NCBI RefSeq assembly: GCF_003063575.1
Contig: NZ_NESC01000001.1
Span: 310,001 to 374,000 of the forward strand
Reading direction: 5' to 3'
Origin: Limnohabitans sp. Jir72
GTDB lineage: Bacteria; Pseudomonadota; Gammaproteobacteria; Burkholderiales; Burkholderiaceae_C
Length of the DNA: 64,000 nucleotides
Shown: positions 56,774-64,000 of the stretch, piece by piece
How the letters are laid out: every line of letters begins with the position of its first letter
Numbering within the stretch: position 1 is the stretch's first letter
The notes under the pieces: generated by a model
Told to the model about the DNA's origin: nothing
Seen by the model: the letters and a program-made list of their open reading frames with translations, nothing else
The model's database searches: none
Made by a program: the position numbers and the translations under genes

Positions 56774-57963
56774 GGTACCGCCCCCACCGGGGTCTTCAGC
56801 ATATCGAGGAACTTCGGATGCCAGTAAACACGTGGTTCCGGCTTCTCATCAGCCAGAATGTGGAAGCTACCTCGACGGATGAAGTCCTCGGTGACCTGCT
56901 TGCGTATCTGCAGGTGCCTCGACTCGTTCTCGGCCCATTGGTACAGGAGCTGCCCAGCTTCCAGAACCTGAGCGTCGGTGCTAAGGCCTTTAATGGAAAC
57001 CCACGACTTCGCACGCTTCCATTCTTCGACAAGCCGGGCTTCGAACCTCTTCATCTCGCCACCCAGCAACACGTCAACCCGTGCCCAGTGCGAGCGCTGG
57101 GAAACGGCGCGGTAGAAGTCCAGGATGGCCATCTCGAGCCCGACGGTATCGATACTTATTGAGCGAAGCTGCTGGACGAACTGGCGCGAGTCGTTCAAAG
57201 GGTCAACCCCTTCAGGCGGAACCTCTTCCTCGAACGTGACTGGTAAGCGCTCATCGTGGTACTGGTTGGAGATGGAGGAGACCATCAACCACACTTCCGA
57301 AGAAGTTATGGGTGCGCGCTTCTTCCGGATGAGCTCAATAGCCTGACCAAACCACCAGCCTTCAAGGCGCTCGCGGACGTCAGTGCGGAACTTGGGGATG
57401 ACCGACTTCAGCTGGCTGGCGACTGCGGCCTCGAGCTCGTTGATACGAAGAGAGCAGTCGGCGATGACGATGCGGGAGAAGAAGTCGCCGAGTTCGGTGT
57501 CGCTCAGGTCGGCCATCGAAGCTTTGATCTCTGTGGTCAGCTCAGTCGAGGAGTTCTGCAGCTCGGCAAGCAGCTTGGCGGCGAAGTCCGCCGGCTGAGG
57601 CTCTGCATCGGCCTGGAAATGCTTCAGCATCGAGTTCGGACCGACACGAGCCGTAGTGGCCATGCAGTAGGCGTGGCTGCAGGCCAGTTTGCCATCCCGT
57701 TTGTATCGGTCCAGCCAGATACGCACGGACTTCCAGAAGTCGACAGAAAGAGTGCCTACGGTTTCGCCTTCCTTCTTGTGCTTGAGGGAGATCAGTTTGT
57801 CCTTGCCGTTGACGTCCTTCACCTGGACATCGTCGTCGGCCTCGATGAGAAGGAACGAACTCTCGTCGTCCTGCCTCATAAGGTGCGCCAGTGCGAACCG
57901 AATTTGGTACACGTAACCTAAGCCTTGCTCGCCTGCGGCGTACTTGTCTGTCTTTGTTACCAC
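56770..57963 (-). CDS. ABC-3C system effector, DUF4297/Cap4-like endonuclease N-terminus plus ABC-3C C-terminal domain
   Basis: 397 residues from a GTG at 57963, preceded by AAGGGGG and AAAGGG; ATG codons at 57996 and 58080 are alternatives that add 11 or 39 residues. The N-terminal segment GLGYVYQIRFALAHLM, FLLIEADDDVQV and LISLKHKKEG has the layout of the PD-(D/E)XK nuclease of DUF4297/Cap4 proteins (acidic pair, then x-x-K-H). The usual Gln before the Lys is replaced (SLKHK). The long C-terminal part (about 200-397) is helical and would bind the middle component. DNA cleavage is therefore predicted, not shown. Confidence 0.75.
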   Translation of the reverse strand: MVTKTDKYAAGEQGLGYVYQIRFALAHLMRQDDESSFLLIEADDDVQVKDVNGKDKLISLKHKKEGETVGTLSVDFWKSVRIWLDRYKRDGKLACSHAYCMATTARVGPNSMLKHFQADAEPQPADFAAKLLAELQNSSTELTTEIKASMADLSDTELGDFFSRIVIADCSLRINELEAAVASQLKSVIPKFRTDVRERLEGWWFGQAIELIRKKRAPITSSEVWLMVSSISNQYHDERLPVTFEEEVPPEGVDPLNDSRQFVQQLRSISIDTVGLEMAILDFYRAVSQRSHWARVDVLLGGEMKRFEARLVEEWKRAKSWVSIKGLSTDAQVLEAGQLLYQWAENESRHLQIRKQVTEDFIRRGSFHILADEKPEPRVYWHPKFLDMLKTPVGAVP

Positions 57964-58112
57964 GTCCCTTTCCCCCTTATAGCCATCAGCTAACCGCATG
58001 GGGGTAGCCGTAATCCAAATTCCGTTGGCCGGATTCTCCAATCTGAATAACCTGCGCTCTGGCGACTCAGCTGATCCCATCAACACCAATGACTAGATTG
58101 CGTAACATTCAG

Positions 58113-58126
58113 GCTGGACATCCAGC
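58113..58126. promoter_or_regulatory. Palindrome upstream of the ABC-3C operon
   Basis: GCTGGA-CA-TCCAGC, 6-bp arms, about 150 bases upstream of the effector GTG start. A candidate operator for the defence operon; no dedicated regulator gene is seen. Confidence 0.3.
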
Positions 58127-58270
58127 TTTTAAGGTGCCACATAGCAGCCAGTCTCGATCTTGCGCTTTCAGCTTTTAGTTGACTTTGATTGCGCATGATT
58201 CTGCCCAAACCGCCAACCTATAAATCTATCAAAACCATGACCCAATCAGCTCTCAATCCCCTGCCCCAAC

Positions 58271-58301
58271 AAACAAAAAAACCCACGGCTTTCGCCGTGG
58301 G
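58271..58301 (-). terminator. Duplicated tauD terminator, copy A
   Basis: CCCACGGC-TTTC-GCCGTGGG with an A-run on its left (T-run on the minus strand). Same element as at 59591-59617, part of the tauD 3' duplicate. Confidence 0.8.
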
Positions 58302-58664
58302 CCAAATGAACCCGCCAAGATTCAGTCAACAAGGGGTATGCGATCAGAACGCCTGATCCGCCGTGAAGGTGATGCGGTGCAGCTTGCGGTGTTGCGGGAA
58401 ATAGTCGCCCACGGCGTAGTGCTGGGTGGACCGGTTGTCCCACACGGCCAGGGTGTTGGGCTGCCAGCGCAAGCGCGCCTGGTATTCGGGCACGGTGATC
58501 AGCGCATACAGCTGCGTAAGCAACGCGTCGCTTTGCGCACGGGGCAGGCCCTTGATGTGGCTCGTGAAAGTGGGGTTCACATACAAAATCTTTTTGCCTG
58601 TGACGGGGTGCACGCGCACCACGGGGTGTTCAACCGGCGGGTATTTGGCGCGGGCCCCGGCCAA
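58275..58664. repeat. Direct repeat A (tauD 3' end and terminator)
   Basis: About 390 bases matching 59591-59980 with roughly 32 mismatches by eye (about 92% identical). It covers the terminator and the last about 100 codons of tauD. The divergence argues against a recent tandem duplication. Confidence 0.85.
58344..58664 (-). pseudogene. Truncated tauD copy (C-terminal fragment)
   Basis: Encodes only the C-terminal third of TauD: ARAKYPPVEHPVVRVHP through the distal Fe-ligand His in STQHYAVGDY to FTADQAF. The N-terminal HxD ligand region is missing. Homology to the intact tauD stops near 58664, where the sequence turns into the KilA-N gene leader. It has an accidental Met (MQALAG) but no known start. 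It cannot be an active dioxygenase. Confidence 0.9.
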
Positions 58665-58746
58665 AGCTTGCACTGATAGACTTCATTACTGGTGCATACA
58701 AGTGCCAGCCAGTGACTCAGACAATTTCAATCAGGGAGACATTCAC

Positions 58747-59592
58747 ATGGCAAAAATTGAAGTGAAAGGCACATCAGTTGCTGTCGTTTCTATCAACGAC
58801 ATGGACTTTATTTCCTTGACCGATATGCTCAAAGCCAAGGATGGGGACTTCTTCATATCCGATTGGCTGCGCAACCGCAACACTGTTGAGTTTTTGGGAA
58901 TCTGGGAACAAGTCCACAATCCGGCGTTTAATTACGGCGAATTCGCCACAATTAAAAGTCAGGCGGGTCTGAACAGCTACAAGATCAGCGTCAAGGAGTG
59001 GGTGGAAAAGACCAATGCCATCGGTCTCACTGCCAAAGCAGGACGCTATGGGGGTACTTATGCCCACAAGGACATTGCTTTTGAATTCGGCATGTGGATC
59101 AGTGCCGAATTCAAAATTTACCTGATCAAAGAATTCCAGCGCCTCAAAGATATCGAACAACAGCAGCTTGGCTGGGACATCCGTCGCAACCTCACAAAAA
59201 TCAACTACCGCATCCATACCGATGCGATCAGGGCGCATTTGATACCGGCAAAAATTACTGCAATACAAAGCGGCATGATCTATGCCAACGAAGCTGACTT
59301 GCTCAACATGGCATTGTTCGGCAAGACCGCCAAACAGTGGCGAGACGAGAACCCCGCGCACAAAGGCAATATCCGTGATGAAGCTAACGCAGCGCAATTG
59401 GTCTGCTTGGCCAATCTCGAAACCCTGAACGCGCATTTCATTGGACAAGGCTTGCCACAAGGTGAGCGCTTGAAGCTGTTAAACCAAACCGCTATCGGAC
59501 AAATGACACTCCTGCTGGCGGACGCCAGGGTTCAACAGTTGGGTAAAAAATCAAACGCCAATAGCCACAAAAATAGCCATAAATATCCATAA
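58747..59592 (+). CDS. KilA-N domain protein
   Basis: 281 residues. Residues about 15-135 match the KilA-N DNA-binding domain (DFISLTDMLKAKDGDFFISD, then EFLGIWEQVHNPAFNYGEF, NAIGLTAKAGRYGGTYAHKD, IAFEFGMWISAEFKIYLIKE). The rest is helical, with LLNMALFGKTAKQWRDENP. Such proteins occur in phages, islands and some stand-alone bacterial loci, often as putative regulators; the role here is unknown. GGGAG stands before the ATG at 58747. The stop lies exactly at the border of direct repeat B, so the inserted DNA is little more than this gene and its leader. Lower GC than its neighbours by eye suggests transfer. Confidence 0.9.
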   Translation: MAKIEVKGTSVAVVSINDMDFISLTDMLKAKDGDFFISDWLRNRNTVEFLGIWEQVHNPAFNYGEFATIKSQAGLNSYKISVKEWVEKTNAIGLTAKAGRYGGTYAHKDIAFEFGMWISAEFKIYLIKEFQRLKDIEQQQLGWDIRRNLTKINYRIHTDAIRAHLIPAKITAIQSGMIYANEADLLNMALFGKTAKQWRDENPAHKGNIRDEANAAQLVCLANLETLNAHFIGQGLPQGERLKLLNQTAIGQMTLLLADARVQQLGKKSNANSHKNSHKYP

Positions 59593-59617
59593 AAAAACCC
59601 ACGGCTTTCGCCGTGGG
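59591..59617 (-). terminator. tauD terminator, copy B
   Basis: On the minus strand CCCACGGC-GAAA-GCCGTGGG is followed by TTTTTTT, about 43 bases after the tauD stop. A classical strong terminator. Confidence 0.92.
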
Positions 59618-59980
59618 CCAAATGAACCCGCCAAGATTCAGTCGACAAGGGGTATGCGATCAGAACGCCTGATCGGCGGTGAAGGTGATGCGGTGCAGCT
59701 TGCGGTGCTGCGGGAAGTAGTCACCCACGGCGTAATGCTGGGTGGATCGGTTGTCCCACACGGCCAGGGTGTTGGGTTGCCAGCGCAGGCGGGCCTGGAC
59801 TTCAGGCACGGTGACGAGCGCATACAGCTGCGTGAGCAGCGCGTCGCTCTGGGCTCGGGGCAGGCCTTTGATATGGCTCGTGAATGTGGGGTTCACATAC
59901 AAAATCTTTTTGCCGGTGATCGGGTGCACACGCACCACGGGGTGTTCCACCGGAGGGTATTTGGCGCGGGCTTCGGCCAG
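59591..59980. repeat. Direct repeat B (intact tauD 3' end and terminator)
   Basis: Partner of repeat A at 58275-58664; offset 1316 bases. Together they flank the KilA-N gene. Confidence 0.85.
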
Positions 59981-60529
59981 TTGTTGGCCGCTGCTGTCTT
60001 TGCCCAGCAGGTATTCGGTCCAGCGGCTGATTTCCCAGGTGTGCACGGCCGTGAGCGTTTCCAGGTAGGCCTTGAACTCGGCGGGCAGCTTATCAAACGC
60101 CGTGGTCAGGCTGGACCAAATGGTGTCGCCGCCGCTGGCCGGGATGACTTGCGCATACAGGCTGGTGCCCACGGGCGGGTTGTCGCGCCAGGTGATGTCG
60201 GCGTGCCAGTTGTTGGCGGCGCTGGGGCGCTCGGCGGTGCTTTCCACAATCTCGATCTCGGGCTGGCTTTCCACGCGGGGAAAGAAAGCCTTGACTTCGT
60301 TCACATGGCCAAAGATGCGGGTGAACTCGACCTGTTGCGCGGGCGTGATGACTTGGTCACGGAAGAAGAGGACTTCGTAGGTGGCCAGCGCTTGCTTGAG
60401 TTCGCTTTGGGCCACATCGCTCAGGGGCTTGGACAAATCCAGCCCATGGATGGTGGCACCAATGGTGGGGGTGTAGGGCTCGACCGCAAAGCGGGTGTAG
60501 GCCTGGGGCAGATCGTTGAGTTTGGACAT
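59660..60529 (-). CDS. tauD: Taurine dioxygenase TauD
   Basis: 289 residues of the Fe(II)/2-oxoglutarate dioxygenase family. The metal ligands are His109 and Asp111 (NNWHADITW) and His265 (STQHYAVGDY), and the 2-oxoglutarate-binding Arg is in HRKLHRITFTAD. It oxidises taurine or related sulfonates (or alkyl sulfates) to release sulfite and an aldehyde. It is divergent from the NtaA-type monooxygenase gene and carries its own terminator. The 3' end is duplicated downstream next to the KilA-N gene. Substrate is taurine by family, but AtsK-like alkylsulfatases are close relatives. Confidence 0.92.
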   Translation of the reverse strand: MSKLNDLPQAYTRFAVEPYTPTIGATIHGLDLSKPLSDVAQSELKQALATYEVLFFRDQVITPAQQVEFTRIFGHVNEVKAFFPRVESQPEIEIVESTAERPSAANNWHADITWRDNPPVGTSLYAQVIPASGGDTIWSSLTTAFDKLPAEFKAYLETLTAVHTWEISRWTEYLLGKDSSGQQLAEARAKYPPVEHPVVRVHPITGKKILYVNPTFTSHIKGLPRAQSDALLTQLYALVTVPEVQARLRWQPNTLAVWDNRSTQHYAVGDYFPQHRKLHRITFTADQAF

Positions 60530-60619
60530 CTCGTGTTCCTTTCAAAATTGACTTGAGATGGCTCTACCTTAAAAACCATTCGCACTCAGGTCAAAGAAGG
60601 TTTTGGCGCATCGATATAT

Positions 60620-60653
60620 GCAAATGAGCGCAGCGTTTGTTCATGCCATTTGC
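60620..60653. promoter_or_regulatory. Inverted repeat between tauD and the NtaA-type gene
   Basis: GCAAATG (60620-60626) and CATTTGC (60647-60653), 7-bp perfect arms 20 bases apart, in the 188-base divergent gap. Candidate site for a regulator acting on either gene. Confidence 0.35.
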
Positions 60654-60717
60654 TTCGTTGTGCGGGCGCGGTGGCCGCCCAAGAATGCCTGTCTCTTCAA
60701 CTTTTGCGGGACACGAC

Positions 60718-62082
60718 ATGAGCCAACCCAACACCCCCAAACGGCAACTGCGCCTAGGCGCTTTCATCATGCCCACGGGCCACCACATTGCCGCGTGGCG
60801 GCACCCCGGCTCACAGGCCGATTCGGGCGTGAACATTGACCACTACATCGAGGTCGTCAAAACGGCCGAGCGTGGTCTGTTTGACCAGGTGTTTGTGGCC
60901 GACAGCCCCGGCATCTGGCACCAGGGCGATGACGAGTCGTTCAGCCGCCAGGGCCGGGTGTCGCACTTCGAGCCGGTCACGCTGTGGGCCGCGCTGTCTG
61001 CCGTGACAAAGCACATTGGCTTTGTGGCCACGGCGTCGACCACTTACGAAGACCCGTTTTTGCTGGCGCGCAAGTTTGCGTCGCTGGACCACATCAGCAA
61101 AGGCCGCGCCGCTTGGAACGTGGTGACCACCAGCGCAGAGTCGGTTTATGGCAACTTTGGGCTGGACGCGCACCCCGACCCGGCCACGCGCTACGAGCGT
61201 GCGCACGAGTTTGTGGAGGTGGTCAAAGGCCTGTGGGACAGCTTTGAAGACGACGCCTTCAGCCGCAACAAAGACAGCGGCGTTTACTTTGACCCGCACA
61301 AGCTGCACAAGCTCAACCATGTGGGCCAGCATTTCAAGGTGTCGGGCCCGCTCAACATTGAGCGCCCGCCGCAGGGCCACCCGGTGATCGTGCAGGCAGG
61401 CTCCAGCGAAGACGGCAAAGAATTGGCTGCCGCCACGGCCGAGGCGATCTTCACCGCTTGGACGAGCCTGGCCGAAGCGCAGGCCTTTTATGCCGATGTG
61501 AAAGGCCGACTGGCCAGACACGGCCGCACGCCCGACCAGCTGCTGGTCTTGCCCGGCATCTCGCCCGTGGTGGGCCGCACACAAGAAGAGGCCGACGCCA
61601 AATGGGCCGCGCTGCAAAAGCTGATCCACCCTGCCGTGGGCTTGGGCACCTTGGCGCCCTTTTGGCCGCTCGACGAATTGCAAAAATGGGACTTGGATGC
61701 CCCACCGCCCTACTACCCCGAGCCGCCCAAGGGCGTGAACAGCCGAGCGCATGTGGTGATCGAGCTGGCCCGGCGCGAAAAGTACACCATCCGTCAGCTC
61801 TACGAATACCTGGCGGGCGCTCGCGGGCACCTGGTGGTGGTGGGCACCCCGGCCAAGATCGCTGACACGATCCAAGAGTGGTTTGAACAAGGTGCCGCCG
61901 ACGGCTTCAACGTCATGCCGCCTGTGCTGCCCGAGTCGCTCAACGACTTTGTGGACCTGGTCATCCCCGAGCTGCAACGGCGCGGGCTGTTTCGCACCGC
62001 CTACGAAGGCAGCACCCTGCGCGAGAACCTGGGTCTGGCCCGGCCGGAGAGCCGGTATGCCAGCGTGCTGAAGGTGGCTTGA
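60718..62082 (+). CDS. NtaA/SnaA/DszA-family flavin-dependent monooxygenase
   Basis: 454 residues from MSQPNTPKRQLRLGAFIMPT. The luciferase-like fold of the NtaA/DszA group is shown by FVADSPGIWHQGDDESFSRQ, GRAAWNVVTTSAESVYGNFG, HPVIVQAGSSEDGKELAAAT and DGFNVMPPVLPESLNDFVD. Members use FMNH2 to open C-N or C-S bonds (nitrilotriacetate, dibenzothiophene sulfone). In this cluster an organosulfur substrate is plausible. FMNH2 could come from the SsuE-like reductase at the right edge. It is divergent from tauD. Confidence 0.9.
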   Translation: MSQPNTPKRQLRLGAFIMPTGHHIAAWRHPGSQADSGVNIDHYIEVVKTAERGLFDQVFVADSPGIWHQGDDESFSRQGRVSHFEPVTLWAALSAVTKHIGFVATASTTYEDPFLLARKFASLDHISKGRAAWNVVTTSAESVYGNFGLDAHPDPATRYERAHEFVEVVKGLWDSFEDDAFSRNKDSGVYFDPHKLHKLNHVGQHFKVSGPLNIERPPQGHPVIVQAGSSEDGKELAAATAEAIFTAWTSLAEAQAFYADVKGRLARHGRTPDQLLVLPGISPVVGRTQEEADAKWAALQKLIHPAVGLGTLAPFWPLDELQKWDLDAPPPYYPEPPKGVNSRAHVVIELARREKYTIRQLYEYLAGARGHLVVVGTPAKIADTIQEWFEQGAADGFNVMPPVLPESLNDFVDLVIPELQRRGLFRTAYEGSTLRENLGLARPESRYASVLKVA

Positions 62083-62085
62083 ACT

Positions 62086-62163
62086 TTAGGAGACTACCCC
62101 GTGCGCGATGGCATGCATGGGCGGTGTGCGAGCAATCGCCCACAGGGGTGGGCTCCTACAAAA
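62086..62163. repeat. REP-like palindromic element, copy 4
   Basis: TTAGGAGACTACCCCGTGCG on the left, CAATCGCCCACAGGGGTGGG with CTCCTACAAAA on the right. Begins four bases after the monooxygenase stop. Confidence 0.8.
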
Positions 62164-62191
62164 TACCTAACAGGCGACGGCCTTCTACATT

Positions 62192-62265
62192 TGTAGGCGA
62201 AGCCTGCGTCGCGATGCGGCCTCTGCAAACTGCAGGCGTGCCAACGCGGGGGGCGATCCTACAAA
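62192..62265. repeat. Diverged REP-like element
   Basis: TGTAGGCGAAGCCTGCGTCG at one end and GGGGGGCGATCCTACAAAG at the other. The tips (TGTAGG / CCTACA) agree with the family but the interior differs; it may be a second subfamily placed next to copy 4. Confidence 0.55.
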
Positions 62266-62271
62266 GTTGAT

Positions 62272-63198
62272 TCAACTGACGGCCAGCGCCTGCTCCACCG
62301 CCTCACGCGTGAGGGTGGGCGCAAAGGTTTCGATGAAGCTGTAGGCGAAGCCACGCAGCCAAGCACCACGGCGGATGGCCAGGCGGGTCTGGTTGATTTC
62401 GAACAGATGCCCGGCGTCCAAGAGGCGCAGGTGTGTGTCACGGTCCGAGTCCACCGCAATCGACGCGACGATGCCCACGCCCATGCCCAACTCGACATAG
62501 GTCTTGATCACGTCGGCGTCCATGGCCGTCAGCACCACATCGGGGCTCAGGCCTTCCTTGGCAAAGGCGTCGTCGATGTGCGAGCGCCCGGTGTAACCAT
62601 GCTCGTAGGTGATGATGGGGAACTTCGCCAATTGCGCCAGATTCACGGGGCCACTCACCTCCAGCAGCGGGTGGCCCGGCGGCACCACGATGCTGTGCGT
62701 CCAGCGGTAGCACGGCAGCGCCACCAGCTGCGGGTATTGCGCCAGCGCTTCGGTGGCCACGCCGATGTCGGCCTCGCCCGAGAGCAGCATTTCGGCCACC
62801 TGCTTGGGCGAGCCCTGGTGCAGGTGCAGCGACACGTTGGGAAACAGTTGCCGGAAGTCGCGCACCACATGCGGCAAGGCATAACGCGCCTGCGAGTGTG
62901 TGGCCGCGATGGAAAGTTGCCCATTGAGCTTGGCGCTGAAGTCGTCGCCCACGCGCTTGATGTTGTCGGCACCGAGCAACAATTTTTCAACCAAGGGCAA
63001 CAAGGTCTGACCGGGCGGTGTGAGCCCAGTCAGGCGCTTGCCATTGCGCACAAAAATTTCAATACCCAGCTCGTCCTCCAGCTCGCGGATCTGACGGCTC
63101 ACGCCGGGCTGCGAAGTGAACAGCATGTTGGCCACTTCGGTCAGGTTGAAGTTGCAGCGCACGGCCTCGCGCACCGATTTGAGTTGCTGGAAATTCAT
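62272..63198 (-). CDS. CysB/SsuR/Cbl-type LysR regulator of sulfur metabolism
   Basis: 308 residues. The start MNFQQLKSVREAVRCNFNLT with EVANMLFTSQPGVSRQIREL is the CysB-family helix-turn-helix. The effector domain has LSIAATHSQARYALPHVV and ITYEHGYTGRSHIDDAF (the Thr/Gln sulfate-binding positions of CysB proteins). It is expected to activate sulfur-scavenging genes, with sulfate or APS as the anti-inducer. It is the natural candidate to bind the shared sites at 48.9, 53.9 and 46.4 kb. CysB itself versus a Cbl/SsuR paralogue cannot be decided here. Confidence 0.9.
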   Translation of the reverse strand: MNFQQLKSVREAVRCNFNLTEVANMLFTSQPGVSRQIRELEDELGIEIFVRNGKRLTGLTPPGQTLLPLVEKLLLGADNIKRVGDDFSAKLNGQLSIAATHSQARYALPHVVRDFRQLFPNVSLHLHQGSPKQVAEMLLSGEADIGVATEALAQYPQLVALPCYRWTHSIVVPPGHPLLEVSGPVNLAQLAKFPIITYEHGYTGRSHIDDAFAKEGLSPDVVLTAMDADVIKTYVELGMGVGIVASIAVDSDRDTHLRLLDAGHLFEINQTRLAIRRGAWLRGFAYSFIETFAPTLTREAVEQALAVS

Positions 63199-63235
63199 GA
63201 CTCAAACCGCACCGAGTTGAAAGTCTTGGGAATGC

Positions 63236-63451
63236 TCACAGTTTGGCAATCGACACTTCCGTCGACTTCACCAAGGCAACGACTTCAGAACCAACTTGAA
63301 GGCTCAAGTCGTCCACGGATCTGGTAGTGATGACCGAGGTGACGATGCCCCAAGGGGTTTGCACATCGATCTCAGAAACAACATCACCACGGATGATTTC
63401 TTTGATCTTGCCTTTGAACTGGTTGCGAACGTTGATGGCTTGGATGGACAT
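63236..63451 (-). CDS. Small TOBE-domain molybdopterin/oxyanion-binding protein (Mop)
   Basis: 71 residues from MSIQAINVRNQFKGKIKEII; a longer reading adds 18 unlikely residues. The Mop/TOBE pattern is GDVVSEIDVQTPWGIVTSVI, then SLQVGSEVVALVKSTEV. Such proteins form small barrels that bind molybdate or other oxyanions in the cytoplasm. It lies 37 bases upstream of the CysB-type gene on the same strand and may share its transcript. An oxyanion buffer next to a sulfate-sensing regulator is notable. Confidence 0.9.
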   Translation of the reverse strand: MSIQAINVRNQFKGKIKEIIRGDVVSEIDVQTPWGIVTSVITTRSVDDLSLQVGSEVVALVKSTEVSIAKL

Positions 63452-63584
63452 GGGTTTCTCCTTGAAAGTCCGTTGATGAAAAGATGAAAACTGGACAGCA
63501 GGCAAGGCTTCGCCCGTGCCGCTGTTGCGGGTTCTATGGCTCAGGCGCTACGAAGTGTTGTGCCAAGGCATGGAGGGCATTGGC

Positions 63585-63666
63585 TTGTAGGAGCCCACCC
63601 CGTGGGCGATGTGCGTGGCGTCACCCCCCCTGCAAGCCTTAGCCCAAGGGGTGGGCTCCTACAAAG
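63585..63666. repeat. REP-like palindromic element, copy 5
   Basis: TTGTAGGAGCCCACCCCGTG on the left and AAGGGGTGGGCTCCTACAAA on the right, with a C-rich centre (CACCCCCCCTGC). It lies 20 bases after the ssuE-type stop. Confidence 0.88.
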
Positions 63667-63685
63667 TCAAGGACAACGCCACACC

Positions 63686-64000
63686 TCAAACGCTGCACCG
63701 CACTTCAGAAAACGGCACCGACCTGAAGCGCCCTGAGTTGGACAAGCCCTGGATGAGGTTTTCCACCACCAGGGTATCCACCGCTTCATCCAGTCGGAGG
63801 CCGATCTCGCTGTCCACTTGGTAGCCGCCTTCGGGGGTGACCACCACTTGCGCATCGGTGGCATAGATGCCGGGCAGGATGTGCTTGGCGCCCAGCGACT
63901 GCAGCACTGGGCGCAGTGCATAGTCCAGCGCCAGCATGTGATGTGGGCTGCCGCCGGTGGCCAGGGGCAGTACAGTTTTACCTTTGAGCGCAATTTGCGG
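63686..64000 (-). CDS. ssuE: NADPH-dependent FMN reductase SsuE-like, 5' part outside window
   Basis: The last 104 residues of a protein that enters from the right edge (in frame from PQIALKGKTVLPLATGGSPH). HHMLALDYALRPVLQSLGAK then HILPGIYA is the SsuE/MsuE signature. SsuE reduces FMN for SsuD-type monooxygenases; here it could serve the NtaA-type enzyme at 60.7 kb and others. It completes the sulfonate cluster. Confidence 0.88.
   Translation of the reverse strand, partial: PQIALKGKTVLPLATGGSPHHMLALDYALRPVLQSLGAKHILPGIYATDAQVVVTPEGGYQVDSEIGLRLDEAVDTLVVENLIQGLSNSGRFRSVPFSEVRCSV

Noticed and set aside
58344..58673. Short TauD-like open frame as a functional gene
   Set aside because: It lacks the N-terminal two thirds including the HxD iron ligands; it is the duplicated 3' end only.

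Overview
The window is a stretch of high-GC (about 60% by eye) bacterial chromosome. Gene content and protein style point to a betaproteobacterium of the order Burkholderiales, probably Comamonadaceae. This is an inference from family resemblance; the window has no rRNA or other phylogenetic anchor. Genes are closely packed, many overlap by ATGA or TGATG, and no transposase, integrase, tRNA or CRISPR array was seen.

Region 1 (1-15.2 kb, minus strand) is a lipid and acyl-CoA catabolism block: a hotdog thioesterase (cut by the window edge), an SDR dehydrogenase, a beta-lactamase-fold serine hydrolase, a Dabb protein, an acyl-CoA dehydrogenase, a thiolase and a FadB-type bifunctional enzyme. A complete branched-chain-type ABC importer (LivF, G, M, H and a binding protein) and an acyl-CoA ligase follow. 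Together they look like uptake, activation and beta-oxidation of a carboxylic acid. Region 2 (15.2-35 kb) is mostly housekeeping: selO-msrB, yciB-bolA, a parvulin, the U32 protein RlhA, an orphan histidine kinase, a glycine-zipper lipoprotein, a SWIM/SNF2 helicase behind purL, a secreted protein with a VHL-beta-like domain, map and glnD. Region 3 (35-41.7 kb) holds a GntR-controlled operon for an SsuD-like flavin monooxygenase with its own aldo/keto reductase and flavin reductase, then a YihY membrane protein, a DUF2069 protein and an FAD-linked dehydrogenase.

Region 4 (41.7-64 kb) is a sulfur-scavenging supercluster. It contains a sulfate importer (sbp-cysT-cysW-cysA) led by a coupled RBBP9-type hydrolase, an intracellular formylglycine-type sulfatase with its own binding protein, a second sulfonate-type ABC importer (binding protein, two permeases, ATPase), TauD, an NtaA/DszA-type monooxygenase, a CysB/SsuR-type LysR regulator, a small Mop protein and the C-terminal part of SsuE. 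The two sulfonate binding-protein genes have nearly identical promoters, and a shorter form of the same motif precedes the sulfate operon, so a shared sulfur-starvation regulon is likely.

Three pieces of accessory DNA interrupt this supercluster: a rhuM-type gene broken by one in-frame stop; a three-gene ABC-three-component (ABC-3C) predicted defence system (endonuclease-like effector, middle component, DUF3732 ATPase); and a KilA-N gene lying between an intact tauD and a diverged, truncated second copy of its 3' end. REP-like palindromes (GTAGGAGCCCACCCC...GGGGTGGGCTCCTAC) occur in at least five intergenic gaps, mostly in the sulfur and accessory half. The ABC-3C system with the tauD/KilA-N arrangement, the shared sulfur promoters and the bacterial VHL-like protein are the most interesting items.
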